Positions 48,828 through 61,600 of a DNA stretch of 64,000 nt are shown here, piece after piece; the first letter of the stretch is position 1; every line of letters starts with the position of its first letter. Source of the DNA: Costus lasius (Eukaryota; Streptophyta; Magnoliopsida; Zingiberales; Costaceae); assembly GCA_027563935.2 (NCBI GenBank), contig CM050447.1, positions 10,198,501 to 10,262,500 of the forward strand. Reading direction: 5' to 3'. The notes under the pieces are model-generated. The model made no database searches. It had not been told where the DNA came from and saw nothing but the letters and a program-made list of their open reading frames with translations. A program made the position numbers and the translations under genes.

Positions 48828-51800
48828 TGGTATTAGTACCGGTCCAGTGAAGAACCGCTTTACCTGTACGGACCGGTATTCTAAACTTTAGTTCATTCAC
48901 AAAGAATTGAAGAGTCCCTCTAGCTTTACTTGTTGTAATTAAACATCTACAAGCCTCATTACCACAAATTCAGGACAAACAAGATGAAGGACTTGGCCTT
49001 TTCTCTGAAAGGGTCCACAGTGAGCTCACCCCAACTTGGCCCTTTTCTTTCATGTACTAATTACCATTCACCACTAGGTTCACATGCTAACTTATTTCCT
49101 GCTTGTTAATCACATGCTTAATATCTACTTTGTTCTAATTCCATGTGTTCTTCACTTGTTACACGAACTCCATTTTAAAGCCTTTGATTGATCATATCAT
49201 CTTACCTAAACCCTTAGAATCACCCTACACCATCAAGTTTGAGACTTACGAATCCAGCTAAGTGACACAGATGAAGGTGTCATGCTTGCTCTTTCCAAGG
49301 GATCCAACCAGAGTGACATAAAGAATTATGTTACCTCATCTAATGATTTCAACGGAGTGATGGTGAAGTGTTACCATGCCCAATATTTAATTCATATTGT
49401 TGATTTGATTACTGCTAGAAGTTCTCGTAGAGTGTAACAATCTACTTTTCATGGATGGAATCTACCCCAGAAAACCATCTAGCTATTTCCCTCATCATTT
49501 CATCCCCTAAATTATAAAGTATCATTCACAAGTTTCCTGCCATTGAAATCTTCCGCAAAGAAATGCTTTGTTTGCCATTTGTTTGATGAAATTAGAGTAC
49601 CTTCAATACGGCTATATGCATCTTCCATATGTGACGATACCTTTGTTACATGATCTTTTCTTGTCTCTTTTCATCTTTAGCACTTGATCAATAAGGAGCT
49701 GATGTGGAACAGGAAGATAACAACTACCTTATGATTATTATAACTGTATTGTTACTGTCAACCACCGAATTATACATATTCCATGTTTATGTGTTTTGTT
49801 ATATTTATAATCTTTGTATAGTGGTGCATGGGTTAAAATACATGTTAAGCCTTATTTACTGTCTTAGATTTGAAAGAGTATATTATGGTAAATGGGCTTA
49901 ATTAGTTAGTAATTAGTTAGTGGTCAATGGGGAAGCATGTCACCAACCCCTTATACAAGTGAGTCAAGATGAAGATGAACAATGAATGTATGAACTTTTC
50001 TCATCACTCTTCTCTTTTCTGTTTCTTATCCTTCCCCTCTTTCTCTCTCTTCTCTTTATCTATCTAGTTTGCCAGATTGATGTTCCTACATTGATAAATT
50101 TGAGTTCTCAATTCATTAACATAGTGAATTCCTTCCATCTTTCATCCATCAATGAAATCTTTTATTTACCATAACTTCATGCTTTGTATTTATCTTATAT
50201 TCGTTAATTATTTAATATAGATTTGTCTCAATATCAATTTTATATTAATTATTTAATTTGATCATTTTGTTCATGCATCTTTTTAGGTCAAATCAAATCC
50301 AAAAAAATCATATATATCTCTATCATATTTCCCATTTTTTGCTTCCATCCGAGCATTATTATTTGGTACGAGCTTTGCAATGACTCAGTTACTGATTTGT
50401 GTCATAATTTAGGGCGATCTTGCTATCGGCCTCATGGTCCCTTGCTCTTCCGATCCTGAATAGCTGTCCGATGTTGAGTGAGTCTGCTACATTATAAATT
50501 ACAAACACATGCAGCAAAATATCCGACTTACTGAGTTCTAGAATAGGCCATTTCCTTGTATTGTCAACAATGTTCAACTGATGGGAAATTATCTTGTCCA
50601 AGTAATTACATCTGATGGGGCCAAAAGTAACAAATTAAAGCTAATGTCCTGGAAGTGCAAATTCTTTTTTTTTTTCTCATTTGATAGTAACTCGTGACAC
50701 TCAACTTATTTTGAAGATAGTAGTTGATGTATAAAAACATATTTGTATCCATGAAGTTTTTCCCAGGTGAAAGTAGCTTACAAATGTTACTCAAAGAGAT
50801 AGCTAGATGTTATTTTTTTGTGTGCTCGTTTTTTTTTTCTGAAAATATGTGTTTGGAGGCTCTGTATTTTATGCTCCTTGCGTATGAAGATGAAGACGAA
50901 GATGAGAGTGTCGACACTCACTGCAGATCACAGCGGGGAACTATGTATTAAAATTGAGCGTGCTGGGTGATCGAGACATTTCTCGTCTTTTAAACGACAA
51001 AACTCATTGCATCATTCGCTGCTGTTCTGACAGTACTTAATCGCCAGTGTTGGATTCTCTTGCTTAATTAAGCCACCGCTGAAACTGGCTCCACAGCTCA
51101 CTCGGATCTATATTTTCTTTTAATTCACGTGAGCAAATGACAAAACTAACCAACCACTTTGTCGGCAATACTAAATAATATGCTCTGCTTCATGTTATTT
51201 TTTGTCACGCTCCTTATTTTACTTCTATCGTACAGGAGAAACTGAAGAAACGACGCAGTGTTCATCTTTTCCTAATCAGCTAGCTGTTATCTTCCTCCGG
51301 TGTATGGAGAGTGCTGCTTGGCGTGCATATATTACTGTCACCTCTAGCCATCAATTACTCTCACCTCCGTACCAAATGAAAGGTTCTGGATCTTGGCCTG
51401 ATGGATGCTGAGGTAAGTCCCCTGAATTTTGTGTTGAGACTTATTGGTTATATCGTAGGCATAGGAATTATAAGGACTGACCCAGAATTACTTGATTAGG
51501 TACCTTTCTTACTTAGGTGCCATGGACTTTTGCTGTCTGATTAAATATACTATATAAAAAATTGAGTTTGATATAAAAATTTATCTTAAAGTGTGTTTAA
51601 TTGGATGGCCTGAGATAAAAGGTATTACATTGAATTATTCTTGAACATCCTTTCCTAAAATTCACAGCAAGAGTTTCTACCTAGAACTTTTACTCCAATG
51701 ACCAAACACCCTCACTGCTCTCCCGTTGGTGAAAATTAATACATGAAAGTTTCATATAAAAATTTGTATTATTTTTTTTAACATGCCTAGAAAGGGACCT

Positions 51801-52370
51801 TGTATAGGATCCCTTGTGTAGTGTTCTTTTATTAATTGTACATATATTTTAAAGCAGAGAGTTATAAAAATCTTATGGCGCTATATAATTTAATTTTTGT
51901 TTAGTCATATATTATTATTATATATATTGTCATATACTAATAATTTGTATAATATACCATTAATTATTCAATCTCTTTACTTATATACTATCAGATACCA
52001 TATATTACTAAATACTAGTTATATATTTTGTCTAATATGTATAAAATTATGTCCCCATTAAGATTTGTGTGTATGATTGATTGAGGAGTCGTATAATTTC
52101 AGTCTAGATTCTTTTTCTTATTAAAATTGATAGTTTGATTTTTTTTTTTTTTATTCTTCTCAGCATTTGAATATTTGACTCAGTCGAAATGTTCTTCGTT
52201 CACAGCATCTGCATGCTTTTCCTTGTCTGAGCCCCACCGCCTTGGTCTCATGATGCTTGCTGCCCCTGTCACATGCTTCCCTACGGCCCACACTTAAATG
52301 ATCTCTGGCTGTAGCAATGCCGACTCCGGCAACCGATCCACATCATACATTTCAACAACCTCACCGCGCA
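46140..52370. other. Unrecognised AT-rich intergenic DNA
   Basis: No supported coding region in over 6 kb apart from the MITE-like tract at 48700-48895. Near 47880-47990 there are GTCTCGGACAAG/TACCGGATCC phrases similar to the CCGGT tract at 19078-19215. ORFs are short and unconserved-looking. Confidence 0.4.
48700..48895. repeat. CCGGT-type MITE-like tract with (TA)n microsatellite
   Basis: Inverted phrases (TACTGTTCTGTACCATGCGG on the left; TACGGACCGGTATTCTAAAC on the right) surround a run of about 16 TA units (48791-48823). The tyrosine/isoleucine ORF across it is an artefact. Termini and target duplication are not defined. Confidence 0.5.
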
Positions 52371-52382
52371 TGGGAGCTGTGG

Positions 52383-52390
52383 CTATATAA
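52383..52390 (+). promoter_or_regulatory. TATA box of the acidic-protein gene
   Basis: CTATATAA lies 127 bp upstream of the ATG at 52517, in the position expected for a plant core promoter with a leader of about 100 nt. Confidence 0.6.
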
Positions 52391-52516
52391 CCTGTGAGTG
52401 GTGAGTGAGTTAGGTGCACGTCACTTTAAGCATGTCACCGTGAACAATTCCATGCTTCCTGCCTTCCCTTGGCCATTATATAACACAAGCGGAGAGCCGC
52501 CCGGCCCCAATTAGAG

Positions 52517-53029
52517 ATGGAGGCAACAGCGGTGTTGGAGGAGGAAGAGAAGTCCTTCGAGTTAGATATGGCGGCGGATATTGACACCGCACTCCTTATG
52601 GAGCTGTTGGAGGAGGAGGCTGTGGCCGACGACGACGACGATAGGATTGGCCCGGTGGTTCGGTCGCTTGAAGCTGAGATCTCCTTTGCCAGTACGGTGG
52701 CGGCGGAGGGAGGCATAGGTGATGCTGATGATGATGTGATGGTGGACTTCGAACCTGTTCACCTTCGCGAGGAGTGCGAGGAATGCAGGTTGGACGACAT
52801 TTTGGCCGCTGGGATCAACGGCCACGGCTTTGCGACAGCAGCCTCTTTGGAGTATAGATTGGTGGAGGAGAACTTAGGGTGGGTGGAATCTCCGTGCAGC
52901 GACATGGATTTGTACGTGGACGACTACTGCATTGACGACGATCTGGTGGGCATGGCTGGTTGCGGTGGCGAAGGCTGCAGCGCGGAGGCTTGTTTAGAGG
53001 AGCGGCACTTCTCGTTGTGGGAATACTGA
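52517..53029 (+). CDS. Single-exon acidic protein of unknown function (170 aa)
   Basis: A GC-rich intronless frame, clearly distinct in base composition from the AT-rich flanks, with a TATA box upstream. The protein is very acidic. Visible features: DTALLMELLEEEAVADDDDD (residues about 23-42), then RIGPVVRSLEAEI, a possible short helix, and a Cys/Glu-rich stretch (REECEECRLDDI). The C-terminus has acidic runs (DMDLYVDDYCIDDDLVG) and an aromatic end (FSLWEY). There is no signal peptide or membrane segment. The RSLEAEI and terminal SLWE elements recall small uncharacterised plant proteins, but I cannot name a function. The opposite-strand frames over it are shadows. Confidence 0.72.
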   Translation: MEATAVLEEEEKSFELDMAADIDTALLMELLEEEAVADDDDDRIGPVVRSLEAEISFASTVAAEGGIGDADDDVMVDFEPVHLREECEECRLDDILAAGINGHGFATAASLEYRLVEENLGWVESPCSDMDLYVDDYCIDDDLVGMAGCGGEGCSAEACLEERHFSLWEY

Positions 53030-53169
53030 AGAAGCGTCGTGCCCCCCAAAAAATAATTTCTCTTTCCTTTTTTTTATTAATTCATAATCGACCCAAAATC
53101 GTATCTCAGGTTTTCACAAATTTTACAGAAATCCCTCGTGTCGGCAACGCAGCAAATAACAACTAGAAG

Positions 53170-55450
53170 TTGGCCCTTTTATTTTACTGTACTAAGCCAC
53201 AGTTGAGACGACATATACGGTGTGACGCCGAGAATTACGATAATAATTTTTTAAATAAATATACGTGAGTAACGCATAACTCAAATTCAAATACACCTAT
53301 GCAGAGGCATAACAGTCGAAATTGTGGGTCCAAGCGCAATCGGCCGGGATGGTCCCTCGAACCGTCCCCCAGCCAAATGGTCAGACTCGAAGGGGATCAC
53401 AGGCGCTCTGCAATGAACTAGTCGGCACCACTGAACAATGGCATCGGACACGGGACAGAGTCCGTAGGGGAACTGGGCCATCTGTCTACACAGCGTCGTA
53501 CGCCAACTGAAGGAGAAACCAAGCCACGCTCGTACGACTACAGGACTCGGAAGGTGGTCGCAAGGTGATGACGATGAGCAACCGGCTTCAATGCACCCAT
53601 CGCGTTCCATCCATGAAAAGTCGAAAAAGAAACGAGGAAAGGGCGGAGCTATCCGTCGCGTTCTGTCCATCCGCCTGCACCATCGGAACACACACAGGAA
53701 GCTTGCCAATGGCATCCGACGACGATCCAATGATCGGTTGACGGAGAGGAAAAGAGGAAATGAATCTCGAGAGCGTTGATGCCGCACCGACACTTATCAT
53801 CCCCATATTTCTTCCCTCATTCCCGCCTGTGTTGGACATGCGCCCCATGCCGCTGTCCGCACGCTGCCCCAGTCAAAGTCATGTCCCGTCAATGCCTCAT
53901 TGCCCACGCAATGAGTGAAGGGGAATCGAGTGACCGTTGGGTCGCTTCAGATCTAGGCGGTACCCGATCTGATCCGCTCACCCAGTCAGCTGGACCAAAC
54001 AGGGGCAGGGTTGGGCTGGAATTTGAGCCACTCCCAAAGTCCGGCCCACGGATCTAACATACGGAGCCCTGCACGTCCTCCAATGTTAGCCATCAAATCC
54101 GCATAATTAATAGGACAATAGTGTTCTACGTGAATATGTCTCACCCAATAATTTCGACACATTTATGTGCACATTAAACGAACGCGTAAAGATTTAAACA
54201 GGTATTATTGTAGTACTCTATATGATCTGGTGATGACTTGGAGTGCCAATTTCATAGGTTTTTCTTCATTTTCATTCGTATTAGTTACTTATTCTTTCAG
54301 TAATTATGATTAGGTTTTTAAATTTTAGATACTTTTAAAACTTTGTAACGAATTAAATAAGAAAAACTCGTGGCAAAAACTAATGGATTGAGAATCTCAT
54401 CAACTTTGATCCGATTTATTGGATTAAAAATAATAAACAAAATAAGACCGCATATACTTTTTTTTATTATTTTCTATCTACACTGTCAACTAACTTTTTA
54501 TATAACCATTATTATAATGTCAAATTTTTATATAACATAGAGTCCACAGATCATAATTAAATTCAAGTTAGACATTTACCCAACTCATTTTAACTTGTAG
54601 TAAATTTAAGTATTCGATTATATAATAAGATGATTTTGAGATTTATAACTCAAGGTTGAATTGAGTTAGATTTCAGATTTAACGTTGTTAATATCTTCTA
54701 CTCAATTATAAATATAAATAAAATTATAATTTTATCCTAAGTGCTTAATCAACTAATCTTAAGAAACTTATTTTTTTATGGAGTTATAATTCATAAAACA
54801 TAGATAAAAACCTAAATTAAAAATTGGTACGATCGAATCGAGAAACTATAGTACTCATTTGAAGGCTAGAATCAATTTTCCAATTATGTAATAATGTATT
54901 TTGATAGTTTTTTTTTTTTATTGGGTTCAGGTATTGAATTTATATAGTTAAATTAAGCAAGCAAAGGTTTCAAAGGAACACAAATGGAGACAACATATAA
55001 AAATTAGTATTGAAGAACAAGAGCATATGCACAAAAGAAGGTGGTTAACAGACGGAGATAGAGATTGTGCATAACTGAATAGATTTGTTCAGGTAACATG
55101 CTAACAACAAGTTTAAGGCACATGTGGATTGAGTACATGAGATTGAATACCTAATTAAAATTAAAATAAATTTACAACTTTATCTTATGTTCTTAATCAA
55201 ATAACAAGGAAATATTTAATATATAAAATTATCAAATATGATATTATTTAAAATTATAAATTTGTTGAATATTTTAAGATAAAGATATTAATTTAAACCT
55301 TATCTGAATAAGGTTTTTATGGGTTAGATTTGTATTCGGGTTTAGAATAAAAAACTGAATGCCCAACCGGGTCCCTGCCCTCAAGGCCTCAACGGCTCCA
55401 CTAGGGCGCACAGGTCCAGCCCTGCGGACTCGAGCAACTAATCTCAGTTC
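53170..55450. other. GC-rich island then AT-rich spacer, no supported gene
   Basis: 53300-54060 is GC-richer with long overlapping ORFs on both strands (up to 168 codons on -). None shows a recognisable domain, codon-bias contrast or splice context, so I do not call a gene. From 54070 to 55450 the DNA is AT-rich without features. Confidence 0.45.
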
Positions 55451-55462
55451 TTCCCTTTTTGA

Positions 55463-55540
55463 ATGCAGAAAGCGAGGGTCGTGTTCTCGACGTCGCCTCT
55501 TCGCCGCCGCCATTCGACGAGTGCCGCTCCACCTCTCCAG
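55463..55540 (+). other. Possible in-frame upstream exon of NOP2C (transit-like)
   Basis: An ATG at 55463 opens 26 codons (MQKARVVFSTSPLRRRHSTS then AAPPLQ) ending at CTCCAG|GTATCA. Removing a 95-bp intron (55541-55635, acceptor CCCTTGCAG) joins it in phase 0 to the conserved ATG at 55636. The stretch is Arg/Ser-rich without acidic residues, like an organellar targeting peptide. It could equally be 5' UTR, since the conserved family start lies at 55636. Confidence 0.35.
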
Positions 55541-55635
55541 GTATCATCTCACTCAGTGCTTGCAAAACCTAATCGTTCCTTCTTCTCTCCTTTCTCCAAC
55601 ACATTCGCGGCCGATAAGGTTGAGTCCCCTTGCAG

Positions 55636-58600
55636 ATGGATTATTCTCTCTCTCCTCCTCCTTCCCCGCACCGCTATAGCTATAATCCCAAGCTTCGCTG
55701 GAATCCGGACGTAGAAGAATACTTTAACGCGGCCTATGGAGCAGATCACTTCGCCCGGATCTCCGAAGCACTTACGTAAGTAACTCACTTTATCTCCTTT
55801 TTGTATGCTTGTAAATGTGCAAATGTATCGGGATCAGCGATCCCGTAGACGGGCAAGAATTCGCCAATTTCTTGAGACTTATAGTGACATTATTATTATT
55901 ATTAATTTTCATATCCTTCATATTGTTGATTAATGGTCCGGGTATCTTTTGCCATTCCGTCTGTAAATTGGTTCAGAATTGGTTTCAGATTACTTATTCT
56001 AATTTGTCTTTGTTGGATGCATTACTTAAGAATGATGTTTGATTGTGGCAGGGATTAGCCCTTTTCAGCGTTCTTTTACCGTGAAATTAAGTTTACAGGA
56101 AATGGGGTTTTTTTCTACTTTTGATCCCTGTTTTTTTTCTGAATTATTGCAACTGCCTTCGTGTGCTTTCGGTAGAGTTGCAACCATAGTCCAGGGATCA
56201 TCATTTTATTGCTTAGTTGTAGTAACTATCATCATTTTATTCCTTAGCGTGCTATATGTAGTTGTTTGCATCATCATATGGGAACACCTCACTTGTGCCT
56301 TTAATCACAGTTTCAAGTGGAGTTGGTGATTTACACCAGATAATTAATGACTAGTGGAATCTTTAATAACTTAAGTTGAATTGGTCCAGATGATTTTCTG
56401 GAATCTCCCCCTTGTTTTTTTTGTTTATAGTCATTTCATTATGCTTGAGCCTTGTTTTCTTTTTTCAGATTAAGCTGTGCTTATACTCAACTATTCATCT
56501 CAAGAAGAGTGCTCATAGTTTATTTTGTTCAGGCATCCTTCTTCTTATTCTTGTGTTCGTGTGAACACTATGAAATCCACGACTGATGCAGTTATCCAGA
56601 AGTTAATTAACATTATATATGACAAAAGACTGGAAAGTAATACAACTGAAGCAGAGGTATCCAAAGAAAGAAGCCCATCGGATGCTTCTATTCTTAGTGT
56701 CGCTGACTCAAGTTCACATCCAGCTAAAGATACTTCTACAGAAACATCAGAAAGCCCTGCCATTCTTAAGTGTCCTTATCCCGGCCTTGAAAATGTTGTT
56801 TTTGTTAAAGGTTCAGGCCCACATGGGCTTCAGTATGATATTCAGTCTGGCCAACCTATTAAGGAAGTAATTGTCAGTCGCAAATGTGCTGAGTCAGTGC
56901 TTCGGGGAGCACAGGTTTGTCTTTGAAGATTTTATTTTTATATTTTGTGTTTTTCTTTGACATGTCTCCTCATGACGGTCCAAATTTCATAATTAATTCT
57001 CTCCTGTGAGGCTCTAAGGCTTCTCATTATTACTAATCACTTCTCCAATGCTAAATTGAATCAATCTATAATTCTGTTTTTTTACATTGGCAATAAAATG
57101 TTAGTTTCATACTTCGTCTTGATATTTATAATTTGGAAATGCTACTATAATTTGTGAAATTGTAATTAACAAGTGCTATATTAAATTGGTGATTAATAAT
57201 AGTGATCCTAACATCCCTAGTGTTGCAACCAATAAGAAATTTTCTTTTGATTCAAATATCAGCTCTTATGCTTTGCTCATTTTTTGTATGCTCTAACTCT
57301 GCCAATGCTTTGCTGCGTTCCTCTATCTAAGACATTTCAAACTTGTTTAAGTTTGCGGCACACATATCAACAGAAATTATAATACAAAGAATGTGGAATG
57401 TCACCATTGGCGTGTAGGTGTATGTTCCTGGTGTATTGGCTTGCAGTTCACATGTTGAAAGAGGAGACATGGTTGCAGTCTCAGTTGCTGTGGAGCAACC
57501 CATATCAGATGGTGGATGGGCTTTTGGTTTTACTCGTGGAACGGTTTTACAAGGCTCACAGTCAGGTGAAAAATACATATTAATAATTTTAAGACAATCA
57601 TGGATTTTTCGTGATCGATTAAGTTGTCCTCCATTGCAAATTTACTCAAACAGAATTTTACAAGTATCTTTCATCCAATCTTGCAGCGTCATTTACTCAA
57701 ACAGGTGTTTCTACTTTAATGCTAATACGTGACGGACAATTTTGGAATTTCATGTTCCATGTTAAATATTCATAATTTCATAGAAAGAAATAAAATATCA
57801 AGTCTTGTAGCTATATCACTTGTACTTTATCCTGCAGTGCTCCAGACGATGCCTTTGGCTCCCGATGCATACATTTGCTACAGTTAGTGGTTCTATGAAA
57901 ATGTCTGGATTATTGTTACTATTAACTTTGTTACGCTAAAATTGCTTGGTTATAGTTATGAGGCATCATGCCCCACATGATTTGCTTTTTGTTGCCAGGA
58001 TAGAACAATACATCACACTCATAATCATGGCGAACGAGGACATGTTATTCATTCATGTTTTGTTTTGAGCATTTTAGTTCTTTGATCAATATGCTATTGT
58101 TATGCTACACTTTCTTTAACATGAATTGTTATGCTATACCTTCTCAATTGGGAGAAATCAACAATAAGACATTGAGGAGGGGGTGGGGATGGAGGCTTGG
58201 TGGTGTCTTTCATGCACTGAATAAATAGGCTCTACTTCCACCGCATTTGTAATTGTAATGTACTTTTCATTCATCTAAAAGTTTGGCATGTTAATTTAAT
58301 TTGTATAACATTTGTTAATATGCTTCTCTAGTTAAGACTCTCAAGATCACTTTTGATACTACTTGCTTCATCATTAAAGAATAAAAACAAGGAAAAGTAG
58401 TTTATAAGGCTTTTTTTACTTAGAAATAACTCTGCGATCAAATATAGACTTCATTTCAGCAGCCCTAGTATTCTCACTTTTAACTGTGTTGCTCTTCCTC
58501 CAAGATGCCATCCATGCAACAAGTTGACTTTATCTGAAAATATGACAGATCCTCAGTATCATGAAAGAAATGGCCTGTATATAGGTCGAGGCATTGCTTC

Positions 58601-61600
58601 TTTGTCAAGGGCTTCCATGTTTCGAGTTTCTGAAGGGACTGCTGTGGAGATGACAAATAGAGTATATGAACTACCATCATTCTATGGTATATTTATACAA
58701 TTGTTTGTCTCTACGTAACAGTTACATTTCACATTTTTTAATTTTATCTCGTTTGTCAATTATGAACATTTCATTTCATTGATTATTCTCTCAACTAGAT
58801 GAACTAAAATTTCATGACTACAGTGGGTGTTATTGTCTATTGTGAAACATTTACTTTCCAGTGACTTTGATTTCTTCTGTTTCTCTTGCTAGATGTACTT
58901 GAGGGTGAAATATTTCTGCAAAACTTGCCCAGCATTGTTACAGCCCATGTCCTAGGTACGAACAATATTGCATGTCTCATTAACTGTTTCTCATGCCTTT
59001 GGAGTTTGAACTACTGCCTGTTTATTCAGGGTCTGCATTTTGCAAATCATCGCTTCTTAATATTGTTTTCATAGTTTTTTTTTTCACTTAAATAGACTCC
59101 TTCAAGGGCATACTGGTTGTTTATATGATTTTATAAAAAAAATTCTTGAGATGGAGACATGTCTTTTTTTTCAAGAGATGATATGTCTTGACAATTAAAT
59201 AATGTACTTTTCCGTTGGCTACTATTCTAGCTATTACTATTGTACATTAAGATAGATAAACAGTAGTAACTGAAAAGTAAGATTCTATAAACGTTCCTAT
59301 GATGCTTTTTTCATCAGAGTGATGGCTAACTTTTTGTTTTGAAGCAAAATTATACTTTTTGTTGTTGCAGTAGTTATTATTTGTTTGATTAATAGTACTA
59401 CTTAATGTGAAAGTGGTCACTATTTGTTTGATCGACAGTACTAGTTGTGATAGTCGTCATTATTTGTTATCATATGATACACCAACCGGAGCCTGTAGGA
59501 CAGTGCAGTGTACTTTCTGTAACTTCATTGCCTGTAGAAGAGAGATAACTCATGTAACTATATATACTTTACTAATATTATTGATGTAACGTAGACTTGA
59601 AAACTTTTGAATTTTTTTTTGAAGGAAATATTCTATCTAGGTGTGCACACTATACTGTCAAATTGTGAGACTTTCTTATGCTCATTGTTCTTGTCTTTTT
59701 TTTTATATAACATATTGCAATTTCTATGACATTTTTTCTTTTCTTTTCATTTGGCTGTTTTTGTCAAAAGTGATATGAGGTTATCTATATTTTTTTTATT
59801 AACATAGTTTGAGATTTTTTTTCTTTCATGTTCTTGAATTGTTTAAGATCTTAGCTATTAAGTCTTTGAGATTTTTTTCTTTCATGTTCTTGAATTGTCA
59901 AAGTTTTTAGCTATTAAGTCTTTTGATAATATGTTTCTTTCTCTTAGATCCTCAAGAGGGTGAAAGAATATTGGACATGTGTGCTGCTCCAGGGGGGAAA
60001 ACAACTGCTATTGCGATTCTTATGAGGGACCAAGGAGAGATTATTGCAACAGATAGATCTCACAATAAGGTAAAAGTCTTGCTTCGTAATATGATTGGTT
60101 ATAATTTGCATAAGTAACACTTGGTGTTGGTGTTTAAAGTTTCAGCTTAAAACTGTGGTATTGATTGTTAGCTTAAAGCATTTCTTGTACAAATTGGTAT
60201 TAGGTAAATATGGTTTATTTTTATCACTTTATTTCTTTAAATCACACAAATACACAATAAATTTAAAATGTGACATCAAATTAGAAAATCACAAGTTAAA
60301 TTAACAAGTCAAAGTATCAAGTATCAACCAACAACATCAACTCAAAGTCACGAGTATAAAATACAAGTCTGTTGAAATCCAGAACATCAATCCTATCAAT
60401 ACTATGCTTGCGGTAGATCTAATAAGATTCTTTTAAAGTGAATTTTAAATAATAAGATTCTCTTAAAGTGAATTTTAAATAACATTGGTTACTTAATGGT
60501 TGGTGGTCAATTTTTGATACTTTTACTGTCTAATCCTACTATCACTATTGCATTTTTGACAATATTGGTTATCTCTTGCAGATATGATACTTTTATTTAA
60601 AATGTCAAATGAGACACTGATTGGGTGAACAATCATAATCCCTAGTATTTAAGGAAATCAAGGATAGGTTATAGACGGAAGAGGAACAATCATCAAGTGG
60701 ATGAGGGTAGATTTGAGGAGGACTAGGGTGGAGAGTCAAGAATCAGAAGGCATCTTTATTTAGGAGTTTGAGAAGATAATCACTGAAAAATAAATATGCT
60801 AGTGAAAAGTTTAAAAATATAAAATACCAATACTTATAATGCTCTTTCATCAAATCATTATATATCTTACCGTATGCTAGGCATACTGGTATAAGGTATA
60901 TCTGATACAATTAAGCGGTCAGATCAATACATATTGATTGTACAGCTTGGTATTGAACGATTTGAAATCTCGTATGAGTTTATTACATTGTTAGGAAGCT
61001 GATGAGAGTAAGAAACTGGTAAGTACAAAACAAACATAAGTATGAAGAACAGACACACTCCTTTTGAAAGTAAGTAAATCTACATCATAACAAAATTTCA
61101 CCGTGCGGAGTAGTATGGATCTAGGATGCCCCAACACGATCATACAAAACATCAATAATAATAATGAGAAATCAAGTGACTTATGAGACAATAACATTTG
61201 GATCAGTAGTAGTAAAGAAGCCTACGCCTTAAATGTGAGTTTTAAGTTAAACATGGAAGTATAAGGAAGGCAAGATGGATTTGGGGTTTGTTGATGGGAT
61301 CATGCCTATTTGGCATTTTTTTTTTGAAAAATGGGAGGAGGGGGTATAGGGCTAGGTTTGAAAGGGCTGTATGCCTTGTGGAGGCAGAGTTTGGTGTTAG
61401 GGACCTAAGAAGTTCTTTGCAACTATTGTACATGCTTTTACATGTTATGCACAAGATCTAGTTCTTAGACATGTTTTCACTCTCTATAATTTTCTAGCTC
61501 TTTGTTCTCTCCACCTATCTGGTTCCCACCCTCTTTCCAATTCTTCCAAGCTCTATTATTGTGCTTGATTCGATGAGAGATTATGTAGAGTTTGTAGGGC

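Noticed and set aside
53287..53793. 168-codon minus-strand ORF in a GC-rich island
   Set aside because: Rich in Arg/Ser/Cys with no recognisable domain, overlapped by several ORFs on both strands, and without promoter or splice context.
55359..55714. ORFs of 106 and 83 codons over the NOP2C 5' end
   Set aside because: The longer is out of frame with the conserved protein. The 83-codon unspliced frame is replaced by the spliced model, which keeps only its first 26 codons as a possible extension.
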